A stretch of 64,000 nt of DNA from Ectocarpus siliculosus (GCA_000310025.1 FN649731.1:3485065-3549064); one strand, 5' to 3'. Counted from the first letter of the stretch, positions 38,650-53,000 are shown. Notes: a model not told the origin generated them from the sequence alone. Translations and numbers: made by a program.

Positions 38650-41600
38650 ATGGCGCTTGCTGCTTTGCGCAGCCGTGGGCTGCAAGCTTGCTCTCGCGTG
38701 GCGATGCGAGCCGCGATTGCACCCCGGACACAACAGCTCACCCCCACCGCAGGAGCAGCAGGTGAGTTATGTAGATTTCAACCCAACCCTCCGCTTGGCG
38801 TATTCCACACTGCTGTGCTCCGTACCTACATTTTCTGGCGTACCCACACCTGTTGTAGCTGGTGCCGGGTTGTCTTTATTGTGGGGGTGTTCCAAGACAG
38901 TATGTACAAGACGCTTTGGCACACCTTCGCGGTCTCGACAACGTACTGTAGATTTCTGGATATCTCTTCTCTCGCCGTCGATACTCCATGCGCAAGCTTT
39001 TGATCGTAAACGAGCGAAACGGTCCACCTGATTTGATACTGGGCATATATGGGCCTCCACGGAGCGAAGTGCATGTCGTTTAGGCTGTGTGTGAAATGCG
39101 CTAGCCGACGATTCTATAACAACTCCAGGTAGATTTATGTTCCGTACAGTTGCCTCCCCCTTCCACGCGGGTGTAATCTCGCCGCATCTGGCGTATTGTA
39201 GAGTTCTGTAGTCTACAGCAGTATGCCGCAGGAGGAAAGGCGAAAATTTCCTGATTTTCCTCCTGTGTGACCCCGGTTTGTGCGCCAAACGCAGACCGAA
39301 GGGTATATGTACACTGTATGCGACCAAAACAATTGGGACATAAATAGAGTGGGCACAATTCCCTTGTCCAAACAGGGCATCTCATCTCGATGTGTACGCC
39401 TTCCCCGCCGTAGTTGTTGCGGCACCGCACGAAAGGGGCTCTGTGTTATGCGAGTTGGCAACAATAGCGTGTGGATTTAATCAAGCAGACCAACAACCAC
39501 ACAAGGAAACCTTAAGGAGCACCGAGAAGGTTGAATAGATGTGCAGACGTGCTCAGAGTGTCTCCTCCTACGGTACCGTCAAGAAGGCGGTCATGGAAAG
39601 CTGGAGCCCCACAAATTGGCTACATGGATCCTCTGTGGTGTATCGATGTAAACAAAGGGGTCCGGCATAAAGGACAGCTATGTTAGCACGCCAAGAATGA
39701 TGGTCGTGTTAGCAGGAGAGGTCTCGATCCAAGGTTTACGTCTTGGAGGGTTGTTGCAAACCCACTATTTATTTACTACCTACTTGTGATACGTGTCCAG
39801 TTTGAAACGAGCCGCAAGGTGCAGCAGCAGTGGCCCCCCGCAGTAGCCTTCACAGGATTTTTCTATTAAGTAACCATGTTGGATAAAGCATGCAATCGGG
39901 GAAGTTGGGTCAGGGGTAGGGTTAGGGAATACGGTCTGCGTACCCCCTCCCTGTTCTATTTCCTCAACAAACGTAATTTCTCGCGAAGGCGGCCCCGGTA
40001 CCTGTATGAGGCCGCGTATGTATGCACCGTCGCCCCGTGCAAGGATGGTGAAATCACGTGTCCAGGTTGTCTCGTGCTCTGAACAACAGGCACCGGTAAA
40101 AATGACCACCGAAATAAACCCCTTGGCAGCATGCGGGCTTACACAGCGGGGACCACGACTCTGTGCTTCTTGTACATGATACGGGGCCACGGGTACAAGA
40201 GGCGCCTGATGCCGGTCGCAGGAGCATCAGTCGCCTGGGATGTCGTGCGGGTGGCACGACTGAAAAGCACCCACGCTCAATGCGTCTGTGCCAGCGTAGT
40301 ATCGCTGTTGGCGAAGTCCAGTTTCGACGGAGAAGCTCGGAATCATTCCTTGGGACGAAAGCTGACCAATTATACCCCTTTTGCTCACCGCTGGGGCAAC
40401 ACAGATCGTACTTGAGAACTTTCCGCGCCTCCCCCGATGTCTGCTAGGTGCGCGCCGCCTGCTTAGCAGCCCGGCCCCCACCGGCGCTCCATCTCCGACA
40501 GCGGCGGCGAAAGGGCAGAGCCAGCTGCACAGGGGCAAGAAGGCGGAAGGGGAAGAGAGGAGGTTGTGGCCCTACATCAAGGCCGCGAGGCAGCAGTTCT
40601 TCAACGTCATCCTGGCCACCCTTTCCATCGTGATGGCGGTCAAGATGGTGGAGGGGAAGGTGCGGTGATCAGTTTCGGCGGTCTGTTCTGTGCGACGCAC
40701 GTGCTGTTTTGGTTGCGGGAATTGTGTAACGAGGGCACTTGGGACGGAGAGGTTGGGGCATCGCTGCCGTATGTAGTTTGTTTGGGTTCAAGATGCGACT
40801 GATTCTTGCAGCTATGAATATAATGTCCTATGCACAAAGGCGGGCCAAGTTCTCATCCCCATGGTCGATTTGGTGGTGTGTAATCTACGCCCAGGGCGGC
40901 TGCGGTAGGTAGATTTCGGGGAATGAAAACATGAGCATGTACCTCGCCGAGTGCGACTAGAGGCTAGAGGCTAGAGGGTGTGTGCCGTGGCCTTCGTCAC
41001 CAGGAACGCTTCGTCATTCCCACGGAAGTAACGGTTTTCTCTTCGTTGTAATTTTAATTATTATTTTTTTCTTGATTATGATTCCAGCAACTTGACAATC
41101 TTCGACTGCGACCACACACCCTTTGAGTTGCCTTGGGGGGCGTACCGTTCGAAACCACGGGGTAACTTGAAAATCTTCTGCCGCGGCCACGCACCCTTCA
41201 AGTTGCCTTGGGGCGCGTAGCTTATAGCTTACCCCCCAAGAAATGATGATGGATGCAAGAGACCAAAGATACAGAGAGCCAGATGTTGGGTGTGTTTGTT
41301 CGTTCTTCCCTCCGTTCGAACTTCTACTCCGTTCCTTCGAACAACTACGTACTTGGTCCAACTGATGCATGCGCACATCTTCTTTTGTGGTCACAGGCCG
41401 ACTACCCCAAAAGGTACGACATGCTACGAAAAGTACCATACATAATTGACGCAATCCCGATAAAAAAAATTATAAACGGAACGAGGAGATGCGGGACAAG
41501 AATGGCGAAGGAGGTCAGGCGCGTTAAACAAAAATGTTCTTCTGAAGATCGTCGCTACTTCCTCGCTGTGTTTACGTATAGGGGGCGAGAGTAGCGTTGG

Positions 41601-41734
41601 AGGAGGAGATGGTCGAGATGCAGCGGCGACAAGGGGTGCTCTTGAGATCGTTGTCGGACGAGGCGTGGGCAGAGGTGAGGGAGATGTGTATGGTAGCCAT
41701 GGAGAACAGCACGGCAGAGGGCCAAGTCCTGTAG
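38650..41734 (+). CDS. Small organelle (probably mitochondrial) single-pass membrane protein
   Basis: Exon 1 (38650-38761) starts MALAALRSRGLQACSRVAM, an Arg/Ala/Ser-rich presequence, and ends at G/GTGAGT in phase 1. Exon 2 starts at 40448 after TGCTAG and completes the codon to read GARRLLSSPAP, a typical presequence end. A polar stretch follows, then FFNVILATLSIVMAVKM, a probable membrane helix. The frame can stop at TGA 40668 (about 110 aa), or splice at 40664 (phase 2) to 41590-41734, which would add an acidic helix (VALEEEMVEMQRRQG to GQVL and stop) for about 157 aa. The second model joins in frame but its splice sites are weak. No family recognised. Confidence 0.5.
39780..40190 (-). other. 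Open frame inside an intron, coding status unknown
   Basis: A 136-codon minus-strand frame (MAPYHVQEAQSRG to FKLDTYHK) lies within the intron of the 38650 gene. It contains RDFTILARGDGAYIRG and CCGGP-like turns but no known motif. I list it only because its composition is less biased than other shadows. Confidence 0.2.
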
Positions 41735-42524
41735 CAGCGTTCGAAAGTGTTGTCACCTCAAAGGGCGCTGAGTGTCGAGGAAATTTTCCAGTAGACCGTT
41801 TCGCAGAACGGTATTAATTTTTAAGTGTTTGCGAGCGTCGCCATCTCGACGAGGGCGTGTCCAACGGGTGGCGCTTGAAAAGAAAGTTGTGAGAGCAAGT
41901 CACAGAAAGGTCCAGGAAGTGGCGTAGAAGGAGGCAAGAGACACAAGCATGAAGCCCGTTTATTATGCGGTGAAGAACTCATCCTCAACACTCCGCTTCT
42001 TTTTTTTTTCTTTTTTTTAATATGACACAACGAATCCATCTCTATCATATTAAAGAGTCTGAGACAGATTGGCAATGAATCCATAGCGTCAGAAAGTACC
42101 TGTATGTCTACGATTTCTTTTTGTTTTTCCCGTGTTGGTGGATCCCATGCAATGATGTCACCGTTTGTTTTGCGTTGTGGTTCTTTTTAGAAAATATACA
42201 TGTACTAAAAAAAAAAACACCTGGTACAAGTATATAATAATGAAGTACTACCATTCGAGAAAAAACCACAGTGGAAGGGGATGTTCTTGTTGTTGTTATT
42301 GCTGTCGGAACATTTCTCGGCCCCTGACTTCCTTATCACCAACCCTACACACATTATTTTCTTTCATTTAACGTTTGCAGTCTTATGTTTTTTGCGTGTG
42401 TAATGGTTGTGTTGGCTAGGCTTCTTGGTTGCTCGCTCGCCACTCCTCTACTGCTGTTGGAATACATAAGTCACTTTCCTTTTGTTGTTGGTGGTGGTGC
42501 TGTTGTTTTGTTCCGGTTGGCATC
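40669..42524. other. Spacer or intron
   Basis: Apart from the tentative last exon of the 38650 gene (41590-41734), nothing supported. A short piece resembling the SINE 5' end (GTGGTCACAGGC) sits near 41390. Confidence 0.35.
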
Positions 42525-44245
42525 ATGAAGGATGTGGCGAAGCGGCTCGGCGCCGCCGGCGGCAAGGAGGCGGTGATGGTCGAAATCGAAAAAGGTTAGT
42601 CAATGCCCCCCCCTAATTGCCACATCGGCTGCATGTGTACCGCTGTCGATTCGTATACAAATCCTTCTTCCCCTCCGTTGGGGTGTTGCACCTACTGTCG
42701 GCCGCCCTTAGCACGAGAGCAAAGAACTGGAACACGCCAGTCCTACGTCTACCGACCGTCCTTGTCTGTTTCAAGCCTCATCATTTGCCGAGAGGAGTGT
42801 CCTGCCTCCACGGAAGCGGCATATATATGCATATGGGGTTTACTACTAAACGCTGCACCAGATCTACGACACCGATCTCCGGTCGCTCGGAAAAAGTTCC
42901 GAAATTGCTTTTAAATTCGGGACGGCGGAGGAACAATTTTTTTCGCACCCACTCAACGGTCTGTTCACTACTACTACCACCTACAAACTGTATTGCTGAA
43001 AATGCGTGAATTGGTCTACTCCCCTCTTGCGGGCTGGTTGTTGGAAAATGCCGCACACATATGCCATCACTGAAAGACTTCACGTTCGAAACAATACCAC
43101 GCGACGTATTCGAAGGGATGTGTTGGAAGATTCTTTGCCTTTTCGCGCGTATCGTTCATCCCGCCTGGACACCTAACAGTTGTGGCGGCGAGCCTCCTCG
43201 ACAAGGAGACTGCCGAGCTGGAGGCCATGCGCGCCGCCGCGCTAAAGACAAGCCTGGAGCAACAGAAACACGGAGCCCCCTACCCGGGGGGGGTGGGGTC
43301 GTTCGCCGACGAACAACCCCGCGAGGCTTCCGCCTCGCCAGTGGCACCAAAACCTGGTGAGCGATGAAACGCGCGTGTTTGTGCGACGCACCGCAGTGTG
43401 GACGAGTCGCGTTTTGGGGCTTTTATCGGCGGCGCGAAAGCAACTCGTCCGCCCTACCGTCTTCATCAGGTCCCTGTTGAAGACCGCTATATCCCGAGAG
43501 ATGTTGACGGCCATATATCCGGCACCCGGCAGTATGAGACAACTTAAATGTTCCATCTGTGATAATCGATTTCACCGGCGTTAAATACGCGGCCTTGAAC
43601 AGGGACCTCGCTCTGTTGTTGTTGTTGTCTTCACACTAAAAACCGTTCCGATCGCTCTACCCAGTACCTTCATCTGTCCGTACTGGTCTAGTACTTGACG
43701 AGGTCGATTCCCGTGGTCACAGGCTATCTTACCCAAAAAAAGTCATACTCAAACAAACTGGACCTCTGCTGCTGTATCCTTAATCAATACATCAGCAACG
43801 TTTTCGTCGTCGCCTCTCTGACGACTCGACGTCTCGACTTTGCTTCTCCTCTTGCTGCTTGCCTGCCGCTTCGTTGCGTGCCGTTTTTTGGTTCCTTCTC
43901 GTCATCTTTCTTGACAACGTACCTACGGTCCATCCACCACCCGCCGCGTTGATCCAGCACCCTCGAAGGGAATGATGTAATAGTACGCTTTCTCGGGCAT
44001 ACATAACTAAATAGTGATCCTGTTGGTTGCCATGCGACGACTTGAGTAATGGCGGTGGAGAAACGTTGTTGTTTTACTTTTTGGGTGGTTGCAACACGTA
44101 TAAGTTACAACTCTTTTGTTTTTTTCTGTCTTCGGTGGGGCCGTGGCTGGAGACCCCCTTCGGCGTAAGAAGGGCCGGGGGGGGCGGGGGCGGAGGCAAG
44201 GTCTCGGGAAACACGCGAGCAGCTTTTCGACGCAGAGCCACGGGG
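42525..44245 (+). CDS. Unknown small protein, three predicted exons (partial)
   Basis: Exon 1 (42525-42594) reads MKDVAKRLGAAGGKEAVMV and ends G/GTTAGT in phase 1. Exon 2 (43180-43356) follows TAACAG, reads VAASLLDKETAELEAMRAA and continues with a Pro/Ala-rich part to a donor G/GTGAGC, again phase 1. A third exon (44153-44245, DPLRRKKGRGGRG) also fits phase 1 to 1 before GTAAGT, though its acceptor is weaker. Consistent phase across three exons supports a real gene. The middle is helical and charged; the third part is basic. No stop was found, so the 3' end is unknown. Function unknown. Confidence 0.45.
43608..43760 (-). mobile_element. SINE-like element, CAA-tailed family, copy 2
   Basis: Minus-strand copy with a short CAA tail (TTG at 43614-43629), GAAGGTACTGG and AGCCTGTGACCAC in family order. 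The opposite strand has GGTCGATTCCC, similar to a pol III B box. Confidence 0.6.
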
Positions 44246-47037
44246 GTAAGTTGGAAGGGAGCCCAAAGGGACGTTTGACCTGCCACAGCATGACCTGTTC
44301 GTACTTCCGTTGTTCGAGGCTCGCTGTTGCGGTAGCCGCCACGTTCTCTTCTGGCACCCCCAAGACAGCTAAGTAGCTGATAAAAACTGAAAATATTAAG
44401 CCGTTTGGCGCTTTCTTTCACTTTTTTTTAGTATTTCTCGAGTCGTCCCGCACGCGTTGCGCAGCCGCGCTCGGCTGTGGATTGGGTTTGGGGTTAGCCC
44501 TAAACCATGCCGGAGACCGCACACGTTTCAAGGCCGATCGCGGAACACGGCAATGGACCTCGGTTCGCTCGTGGTGCAGTACCTGGTTGCCTCGTGGTAT
44601 GCTGTACCTTCAAGTTTGAGGGTCTCTTGCCTACCACACATCAGGAGACTTCGCTCTGGGTTTTTTGGGTTCCGAACAGCAGGCGGTTCAGATTGCCCTG
44701 TTCATCCAGCCTTGAGAGCTCACCGTTGGGAACCCCATGGTGGTTGGTATCCGCGTCGGAATGCACACCACCTTATCCTACTTAGCCCGATCAAGAGCAC
44801 ACCACCTTGCATGGCACCACGGCGCACTGACCTCACATCAGCCGGTGGTGGTTGGGAGGGTTGAGGCAGTGCATATGGTTCAGACACAAAACAAACCGGG
44901 CTGCACAAAAAATGCAATGTCGTAAGGTCGACTCCTCTCGGCAGCCAGTGCAAAAAAATGACTGCTGTTCAGTGTAAAAAAAGTACACACACAGAGAGAG
45001 GTACAAATACCAGGAGGTCTGGATGTCCATGTTTGACGGGATGAATGATCCATTTCCCAACAAACCCATCAACGGTGTGGTGGTACGGAAGCGTGGACGG
45101 ATCTAAAGCTTGGCAGAGACCGCTTTGATTTTTTAACGGGGGCCAATCATACCCTTCCTCTCCCGCCAACATCAGTACAGACACCAAAATCCCCACGAAC
45201 AAAATTGAACCGATTACTATGCATATTATATCTGCCCCACAACGTGCCTTTGCTCGCTCTAAAGCCCAATCGGGTCATGTCTACGGCACCCCCAGAACCG
45301 AAATTTCTCCGATCACACCTCTACCAAAACACAGCGGCACTCGTGAAATAAAGCAGCGCGTCTCCTCTCTTGTTCATGTCTCTATCACGCATCTACCTCA
45401 ATCGCAGCGCGGGCCCTCGGCAAAGTAGATTGTCCATCGCACTTCGCCTCTCGACAGCCTCGTCCGACTATACACACATCATCCGTCGCACGCCGCCGGC
45501 ATCACCATCTTGCCAGCGAAATAAGCAAGATAGTCAAGCAGCCTACGCTATTTATCGGCCGAACGCCTGGGGTTGTTTTGTAAGACGACCGACTTGTCTG
45601 AATATTCGATTCCGGCACCGTACACCCGGACATGTTGAAAGCAAAAATAGGACACGGGAAGAGGAAAGCAGACTCTACGGCCGCGATTGTCCGAACCAAC
45701 ACTACTACGCTGCTGCAACTTGCGCTGGACAAGGAGCTACAACATGTTAACGACAGAGAGTCTCGTTCTCGCTGTGCCGTTCGAATCCTTACATCCGGGT
45801 GGTAACCGAGGGTCGGCTTGACCAACAATGCTTCAGACAACCGCCGTTCAGGAGAAAAAACAAGAAAAACAAGCGGGTCCACATCTAGTAGACTGGGTTG
45901 CCTGCACACGGGAGTCCGTCTAATAATCGCGCCGTTATCCGTCCCTCTGGGCTTGTCTCTTGTGCTCTCGAGTGGCGGCAGTCACGTCGCTTAAGGATGC
46001 TTCACAAACGTGTATTTTCCCCGACCCCGGCGAACGTCCTTCCTCTAAGCTCCAGAACACACGATCAGGCTTCTTTCTTGCTAAACTCAGGTAAAAGCTG
46101 CTACGGCTACATACTTCTGACCGAAAGTAGAGAGAGAGAGAGAGAGAGAGAGATTGGCTAATTTCTTGAACGGAACGTTCCAGAGAAAGGGGAAGCACAT
46201 CGACTCATTATCTGCTACTGCTGCTTCGAACCCCGCTTTTGCTTCGGAGCAAGGCTTCGACCCCATGCGCTGGTGGTGCTTTTATGGCGAATTTACTACT
46301 CCGAGCTCCTCGAGGTCAACCTTCTCCACAGGCTTCGCCGGCAACCACGTTATCTCTGATCGGTCATCGATCCAGTCCAACACCTGCATTCGTAACAATT
46401 ACACACAGCGTTTTTGCAGCAAGGAACATTTTATCAGTCTTGCCATTACCGGCAAGTATCCGTAAGACTCATCGATACCCAAACAAGCGGCATGTTCTTG
46501 CCGCAGGGACAATTTCATTAGGCTCTCTACCAAAAATACATCCCACATCCCGTTCGACTGTGGGTATATCTCGAACGGGTAGTCTTTTCTGTGTGTGTGT
46601 AATTATTTTTCCTAATACAAACACATAATTTACGAAACAAATATTCACCATTCGTAATAATCATCGGCTCACAAACACACGGCTTTCTTGAAAAATTAGC
46701 ATGCAGTCGTGGTACCGGTTTAGCGGTTAGTTGCTTCGTTGTTTAGCTGGGTGCCCTCAATAGGTGTTCCAATATCTCGTGGCACGGGAAGGACCTCGGC
46801 AGTCAAAACAACTATATTACTGCCAATCCGGTTGAGCGGGGATGCCCTCAACAGCGGTTATAAAATATTTATTTGACACAATGGACTGTACCAACCCAGA
46901 GAGAGTGTACCCGTTTGAGATACAACCACAGCATGCTGCAGTCGAAGGTGACGCTGCGTATTTTTCCTTACACTGGGAGTCGAGGGTTGGCCGTACCCCA
47001 ACGGCGATTCCTGCCGCCACGGTCCACTGAAGCTCAT
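44246..47037. other. Unassigned region downstream of tig
   Basis: No supported gene. A 57-codon frame at 45632-45805 (+) reads MLKAKIGHGKRKADSTAA and has coding-like balance but no partner exons. A GA dinucleotide run lies at 46128-46153. The tig 3' UTR would lie just left of 47038. Confidence 0.35.
45632..45805 (+). CDS. Possible short ORF (57 aa)
   Basis: ATG to TAA frame beginning MLKAKIGHGKRK and ending RILTSGW; basic, with no recognised motif. It may be chance. Confidence 0.15.
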   Translation: MLKAKIGHGKRKADSTAAIVRTNTTTLLQLALDKELQHVNDRESRSRCAVRILTSGW

Positions 47038-50000
47038 TCAGAAGGCGGACGGCGGAGACTTTGTGTGAAACGCCATCACCAACTATGTAAGTCAATCTCT
47101 CTTCCCTGCTCAAGCCGACCAAACACCACCCGCACGGTTGTAGACTTGCTACCACTTGCTGATGTACTCACCATTTCTCGCTCTAGCTGCGCCTCGATCT
47201 TGTCCTGAGCCTTGGCCTCGTCGAACTCCTGGCCCTTAGCCTGGGCCCTCAGAAGGTCCATCTGGTCGTCCACGTCGCTCTTCTCGTACTGCATGTTGAC
47301 GTGTGTGTAATTGATAGCATTGAACGCGATAAACCGGCTGACCAATGAAGAGATGCCAGTCTCAGTGCGGTTGAAAACATAAAATGCTTCTACAGTAGAG
47401 GCCACGATCTGGGACCCCGTCAGGGGGGGTCAGTGTGTGTGTGTTTACTAGCATCGACCACGATGAACTCGCTGAACAACAATACACCAGTCTCAGCGCG
47501 ACTAAATGAACAGGAAATGGATGTGCATGTATGTGGCATACCGGTACAGCCAAAGCGAAATAAGACACCAGAAGAAGAACTAAAAAAATGGGGGGAGGGC
47601 TATAAATCAATTTTAGGTTCCCGTGGCATGAAGTATAATATAAGTGAGGTGCGGAACAACAACAAAAAATGCGAGCGCCTGCGCGTCGTCTACCAACCAC
47701 GGGAATATCGAGGGTGAGCAACACTCCCAACTACGTTCGACCGCGCACACACAAAGAAAAAACAAAAACCAACACCATTCACGGATATCGAACGGCGAAG
47801 AGAAACTCATGCTCCGTCCATACGCGGAATTCCAAATAGCACGTTGTGGACTTGGCAAAAAAAAATGGCGTAACATGTTTCACTATTTCTTTGGAATATT
47901 AGTATAATAGTGCTAACAGAGGCTGAAAAGGCTGCGCGGACGAAATCACAAAACGAACACTACGCCAATCCGAACATAACCGCAAACAGAATACAAAAAC
48001 CGGGAATGGGACGAACCACAAGGCCCTCCTTCTCAGCAAGGGACACTACACCAAACCGGATTTGACCACAAACCCATGACTGCAAATGGGACGTCACGGA
48101 AGGCGCTCCTTCTCGGCACGGAACACCACGCCAAACCGGAAATAACCACAAAAACCATGACTGGACATGGAACGTACCGAAAGGCCCTCCTTCTCGGCGA
48201 TGTGGGTGAACATGAGGCTCAGAGTCAGGCCTCGGGTGACGTTTTTCCTCACCACCTCCACGTACTTGACGAAGTTCTGCAGTTCGGGACAAACATAAAA
48301 AAACAACCATGGTTCATGATGTTGTTGTCTTCACATTAAAAAACATTCCGTTCTCTCTTCTCAGTACCTTCTTCTGTCCGTACTAGTCTTACACGGATAA
48401 AAGAGGGGAGGCGACAGCAGGATAACATACAGCAGGATGCATCGCCTCTGAGATGAGGGGTGAGCATGAATAACACGCAAATAAAACAAAAAATCGCGGG
48501 GTGGAGGCTCATTTCCGACCTACGAAATCTACAAAATAATCTACTATTCCCCATGTGCCGCCCACCCCCCGTGACAGGTGCGGACGCAAGCATGTCGACG
48601 TGCAACAACAGCACAAGAGTCAGAAAACTATTCCGGAAGACAAGCAAGGTTAAGCAGCGATCCCTACCCGGCAAGTCACACGTGTTGCTGTACCGTCTCA
48701 AGTATCCCGCCGACCCTGTTGTTGTCGTCACACCCAAACCCCCTTCCGGCCTCTGCTCAGCACCTTCCAACACGAAAATCGAGTTTGAATTCTTGATTTT
48801 GATCCGTCGAACCTCACTATTACTACTTACCCAGCCTAAAATACAAGAGCAAATACGAAAAAAAAAAAATAAAACAACGAAATGAAAAGAAGCCAGAACC
48901 AACCTCCTTCGTGATCATGCTCTGGATCTTTGCGTCCGACTCCCCCTGGTCCTTAAACTCGGTCATCATAATGGCGAACTTCTCGCGGGCCTGCTCCACG
49001 ATCAACGTCTCCGGGATGGTAATCGAGCACGTCTCCAGGAGAGCTTCTTCGTAGGCCCTGAAGATTTTTATTTAACACAACACAAAAATAAAAATTACAG
49101 ACGAGGAGACGAACAACAACAGAGAATGACAGAAAGGGGGGGGGGGGTGTTAGAGTGAAGCAGGCGTGATGCAACATGGAACGCCAGACAGAGACAGAAG
49201 GGAACGAGCGCTAAGCAGCCGCGGTGGTTGACATGGGGTAAGAATGTGAAAGAAGAACATGCTCGCACAGACAGATGGCACCACCGTTGGCCTGGAAGGT
49301 AAAAGTGACGGGGAACGCGTGCGTGATCGGTTGATCTATCAAGATCAGATTGATTGAATCCTTCTCCTCAACCAACAGAGAAACAGGGGTACAACACAAC
49401 ACTCGCAGGGCAAGCTCTTCCTCTCTCTCTCTCTCTCGACAAGCCATTGGCAGCCTTGTAGTTTTGAAGCAAGAACAATCGAGCTTTAGAATCGATGGCA
49501 TACGTGCGCGCGTCTACGCCGCACTCTCAAGTACACTACGTGAATCCGCTCAACCAATCCACATGTAGAAACGAGGGCTTGGGAGCTCCCTAGTATCGGC
49601 ATGTCACGCTGTAACAAATCAAAAGATCCTTCTAAAAATGGTTGAGTTCTCTGGTACCAGCTTCACAAACAAGTACGCACTTGTTTCGGGTGTCCCTCTT
49701 GGATGTCCCGGTCTCCTCCATGACCGCCTTTTCCACCTCCGTCGTCAGTTCTTCTAGAGTCAGGCCCTCGCGGATGCTCTGCGCGAACTCCTCGTTCACC
49801 TCCGGCACATTGCGTTTCTGCAACAACAACAAAAAAAACATGACGATTGAAGGTCAAGATAAGACCACCGCCTTGGTGAGAGATTTCCTTAAAAAAAAAA
49901 AAAAAGAGACGAGGGTGACTGATTCGCGTTTCTGCAACAATTTGAAAAAAAAAGGCGACGACCAACGTTTGAGGCCAAGAAACGACAGACGGCAGTGGTA

Positions 50001-53000
50001 GAATAATGGGAAAAGACCGGTGTGACTAGATATAGCTTGTTCGGTGTTGTGATCACTTTGCTGGCCTAGTCTACCCAGCTGCTTGCATCTGACATTGTAG
50101 CAGAAAGGAATCGCACCCGAGGGCGAAGCTGCTGAAGGGTGAACATGATCTGTCTGTCTGCCTGTCTCACAACATGCAAAAAATCTTTCAGGACACACCC
50201 TACAACGACAAAGATGCAGCCGTGCACGCTCATCTCTCTCGCTCGCCAGCGACCAGCCATACAGTAGCCGTTTCAAGGAGATCAGAGACAGAGAGGAGAT
50301 ATGTGAGAGTGCGGCTTTGACGACGGCGAACCTTGAACGTTACGTCAAAATGACCGTGACCTCGTCGGGTCCAACGAAACAGCAACATCAAAAACACCAG
50401 AAAGTAAACGCGCACGAGAGCTACAGTAACAAACGAAAACTCATCCGGTGTCGGTTCACCTGAAACCTCCACCGTTTATTTCCACCTCCAAGATACCACA
50501 GACAGTCACAAGGCGAGCTACGCTACACAAACGACCGTTAACGCTCTTCGTCCGTCCGGTGGTGTGGTGCTGGGGGTGGTCTCACCATAACCTCGACGGC
50601 TTCCACCTCAAAGACGGCCTTAGTCCCCTCGAGGTCGCCCCCCTGGGGTCCCAGCTTGTCCGGAAAGGTGATCCTGATCTCCCTAGTCTCCCCCGCCTTC
50701 ACTCCTTCCATGCCCTCCGCCAGACCGGGCATGTACCTTCGTCAGACAGACATAAGGGGGATGTACCTTGTTCAGATACATTGCGAGGAATGAACATTTT
50801 TCCTTTTTCAGAAAAACGTAAAATTTGCACCTAATCGAGGCGGCACCTATTTTTAGGCATATATTGTAGTACGAGGAATGTACCTTATTGAGACATACAC
50901 ACGACAAGAGCTGATTTGAGGGCGAGGCTAAAAGACACATCAACATGTCGTTGGAGGCAGAAGAATGCTCAAACGCGATACCCAAACACACGTTCTTCCT
51001 TCCTGATAAATAACAGACGCACGACACGAGACGGATTGAACGCGAGGCACATCAACACACGACACCGACGTGACGAAAAGCGGCAAACTTAAATGCGAAC
51101 ACTATATTTCAACACTGCCGCTAGCTCACTTCTTCCCCATGCCCTATGCTCTACCTGCCAGACTCGAGGACGATGTCAACACCATCCCCGGACGCGATGT
51201 TGGGCAGCTGTTCCCCCTTCGACCCGTCCGCGTTCTCTCGGAAGGGCATCATGTTGGCGATAACCTGAGCGTGTGCGGTGTTCATGCAAGGTCGTGGTTG
51301 ACGCCGCACGTGCGCGTTCGATACAAGCAAGCAAGGCTACACCGTGAAGATCAAACACACCACCGTATATGATGTGTACAGGACCTCGATACAACATGGC
51401 GGTGGCCCTGCTACGATATCGATATGAAATGAGGTGACAAAATAAGATGGTCGACGGCCGGTGTCACACTACACCACACCACACTCTAATGTTGGGAGCA
51501 CGACTATGCAAGATAACACAACCCATACACACAATACCACACCCGGTGTTAAATAACGGGTCAGCATGAGCCCAAACTGGAAACGGAAATCTGGCGCTTG
51601 GTTCACGCTGAGCGAAAGCCGAGTGATGGTATCATGGTTGATGCTCTCAGACCAAGAAATAGGGCGACACACGATACCACACGGCCCACACAACAAACAC
51701 TCCCGGTGACGTATTTCCACACCAGTACATTGTTGTTGTTTTCTTCACACCAAACTCGTGTCAGTTGATAATCCCAAAACCTAGCGAAGACTCGGTCCGT
51801 GGCCATCAGAGGATCTAAACTAAAGAACACGCACACTTGAGCAAGAAAAGGGCACACAACATTGGAAGCAACAAAAAAATTACGAAAGGTTCTCCCACGT
51901 TCTCAACCGCATGGTATTTCTCCCACATTCTCAACCGCATGGTATTGCATTCACATCATCAAAGTTCGCGTCTGCTCCTGCTGTAAACAGCGGGCCTGTT
52001 TGTTCTCTCTCTCCTCACCGAGTCGCCGAGCTGTGCGGCGTAACCTTCTTCCGTGTCCTCCAGCACCACATTACGCTCTTGGAGACCCTTCCACGCAGCC
52101 GCCACGCTGGCAAATAATGACACAGACACACGAGTACAGCAGGTTAGTCAGAACCATTTCGAACAAGAGGGGGTAGGTGATGGACGGTCAGAGACGAAAA
52201 CGAGCGACCTAGGGTCATCGTCCCAAGGGGTATCTCGATCGGGTTGGATTGGATCGGCACGAGGACGTGATGAGAGGCATCACACCAGTTGTATTATTCG
52301 CACAGCACCGCTGCACACGCGACGACGGGAATAAGTAGTTTCAGCCAGCAGACTCGATCCTACTCGGTCGTTTCGGGCAGAACGAGGACGTCTCATCTAT
52401 ATCATGTCCGAAGATACCACGACGGCAGCACAGTAAGTGGCAAAGGCAGTGATGCGATGGCGTAATGCACTAGTCACGTGTCACCAGGGCTCCTTAAGAG
52501 CGAGAAGGACGTTCAGGTCCAAATCACATGCGCCTGACACACAAAAAAGCGATCGGTATACATGTATGTCCAAGGGAAAACAGCACTTGCAGTTGCTAAA
52601 CGTCAAAAAACGGCGCATGCGTCCCCATGCTATCTGCACATAACAACTTGGTTCGGGAATCTCCGCGCGGTATTTCAAAACTCTAACCCTCGGGAATCCC
52701 GACAATCCAGTCAAAAACCCAGGAATCTCGAGTTTAAAATACGTCAAGTGGGGGAACAGAAGGGCTTAACGGTGGGGTCTTGGCCGGCGATTTTCTATCA
52801 AGTTGTCAAGCACAGACTTGCGGGTCCATTTAAGGTAGCTAAGTCAGAGGAGGCGGCAGTCACCGAAACTCAACTCCGACATCGCCGGCGTGCGCTGCGG
52901 TGAGTGCCACCTCCGCCGCCGGAGCTACCTTATCGAGGCCCTCAAGTCTATGCTCGACAACATCAAAGAGAATCGCCAGCAAGTACCACCTTCAAGCCCT

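Noticed and set aside
39900-39930. GGGTAGGGTTAGGG as interstitial telomere repeat
   Set aside because: Only about two imperfect units; too short to claim.
46842-47155. VRLLNELQWTVAAG frame as the end of trigger factor
   Set aside because: It needs a phase-1 donor, but exon 13 ends in phase 0. The LVMAFHTKSPPSAF exon (47038-47082) fits the phase and gives a stop.
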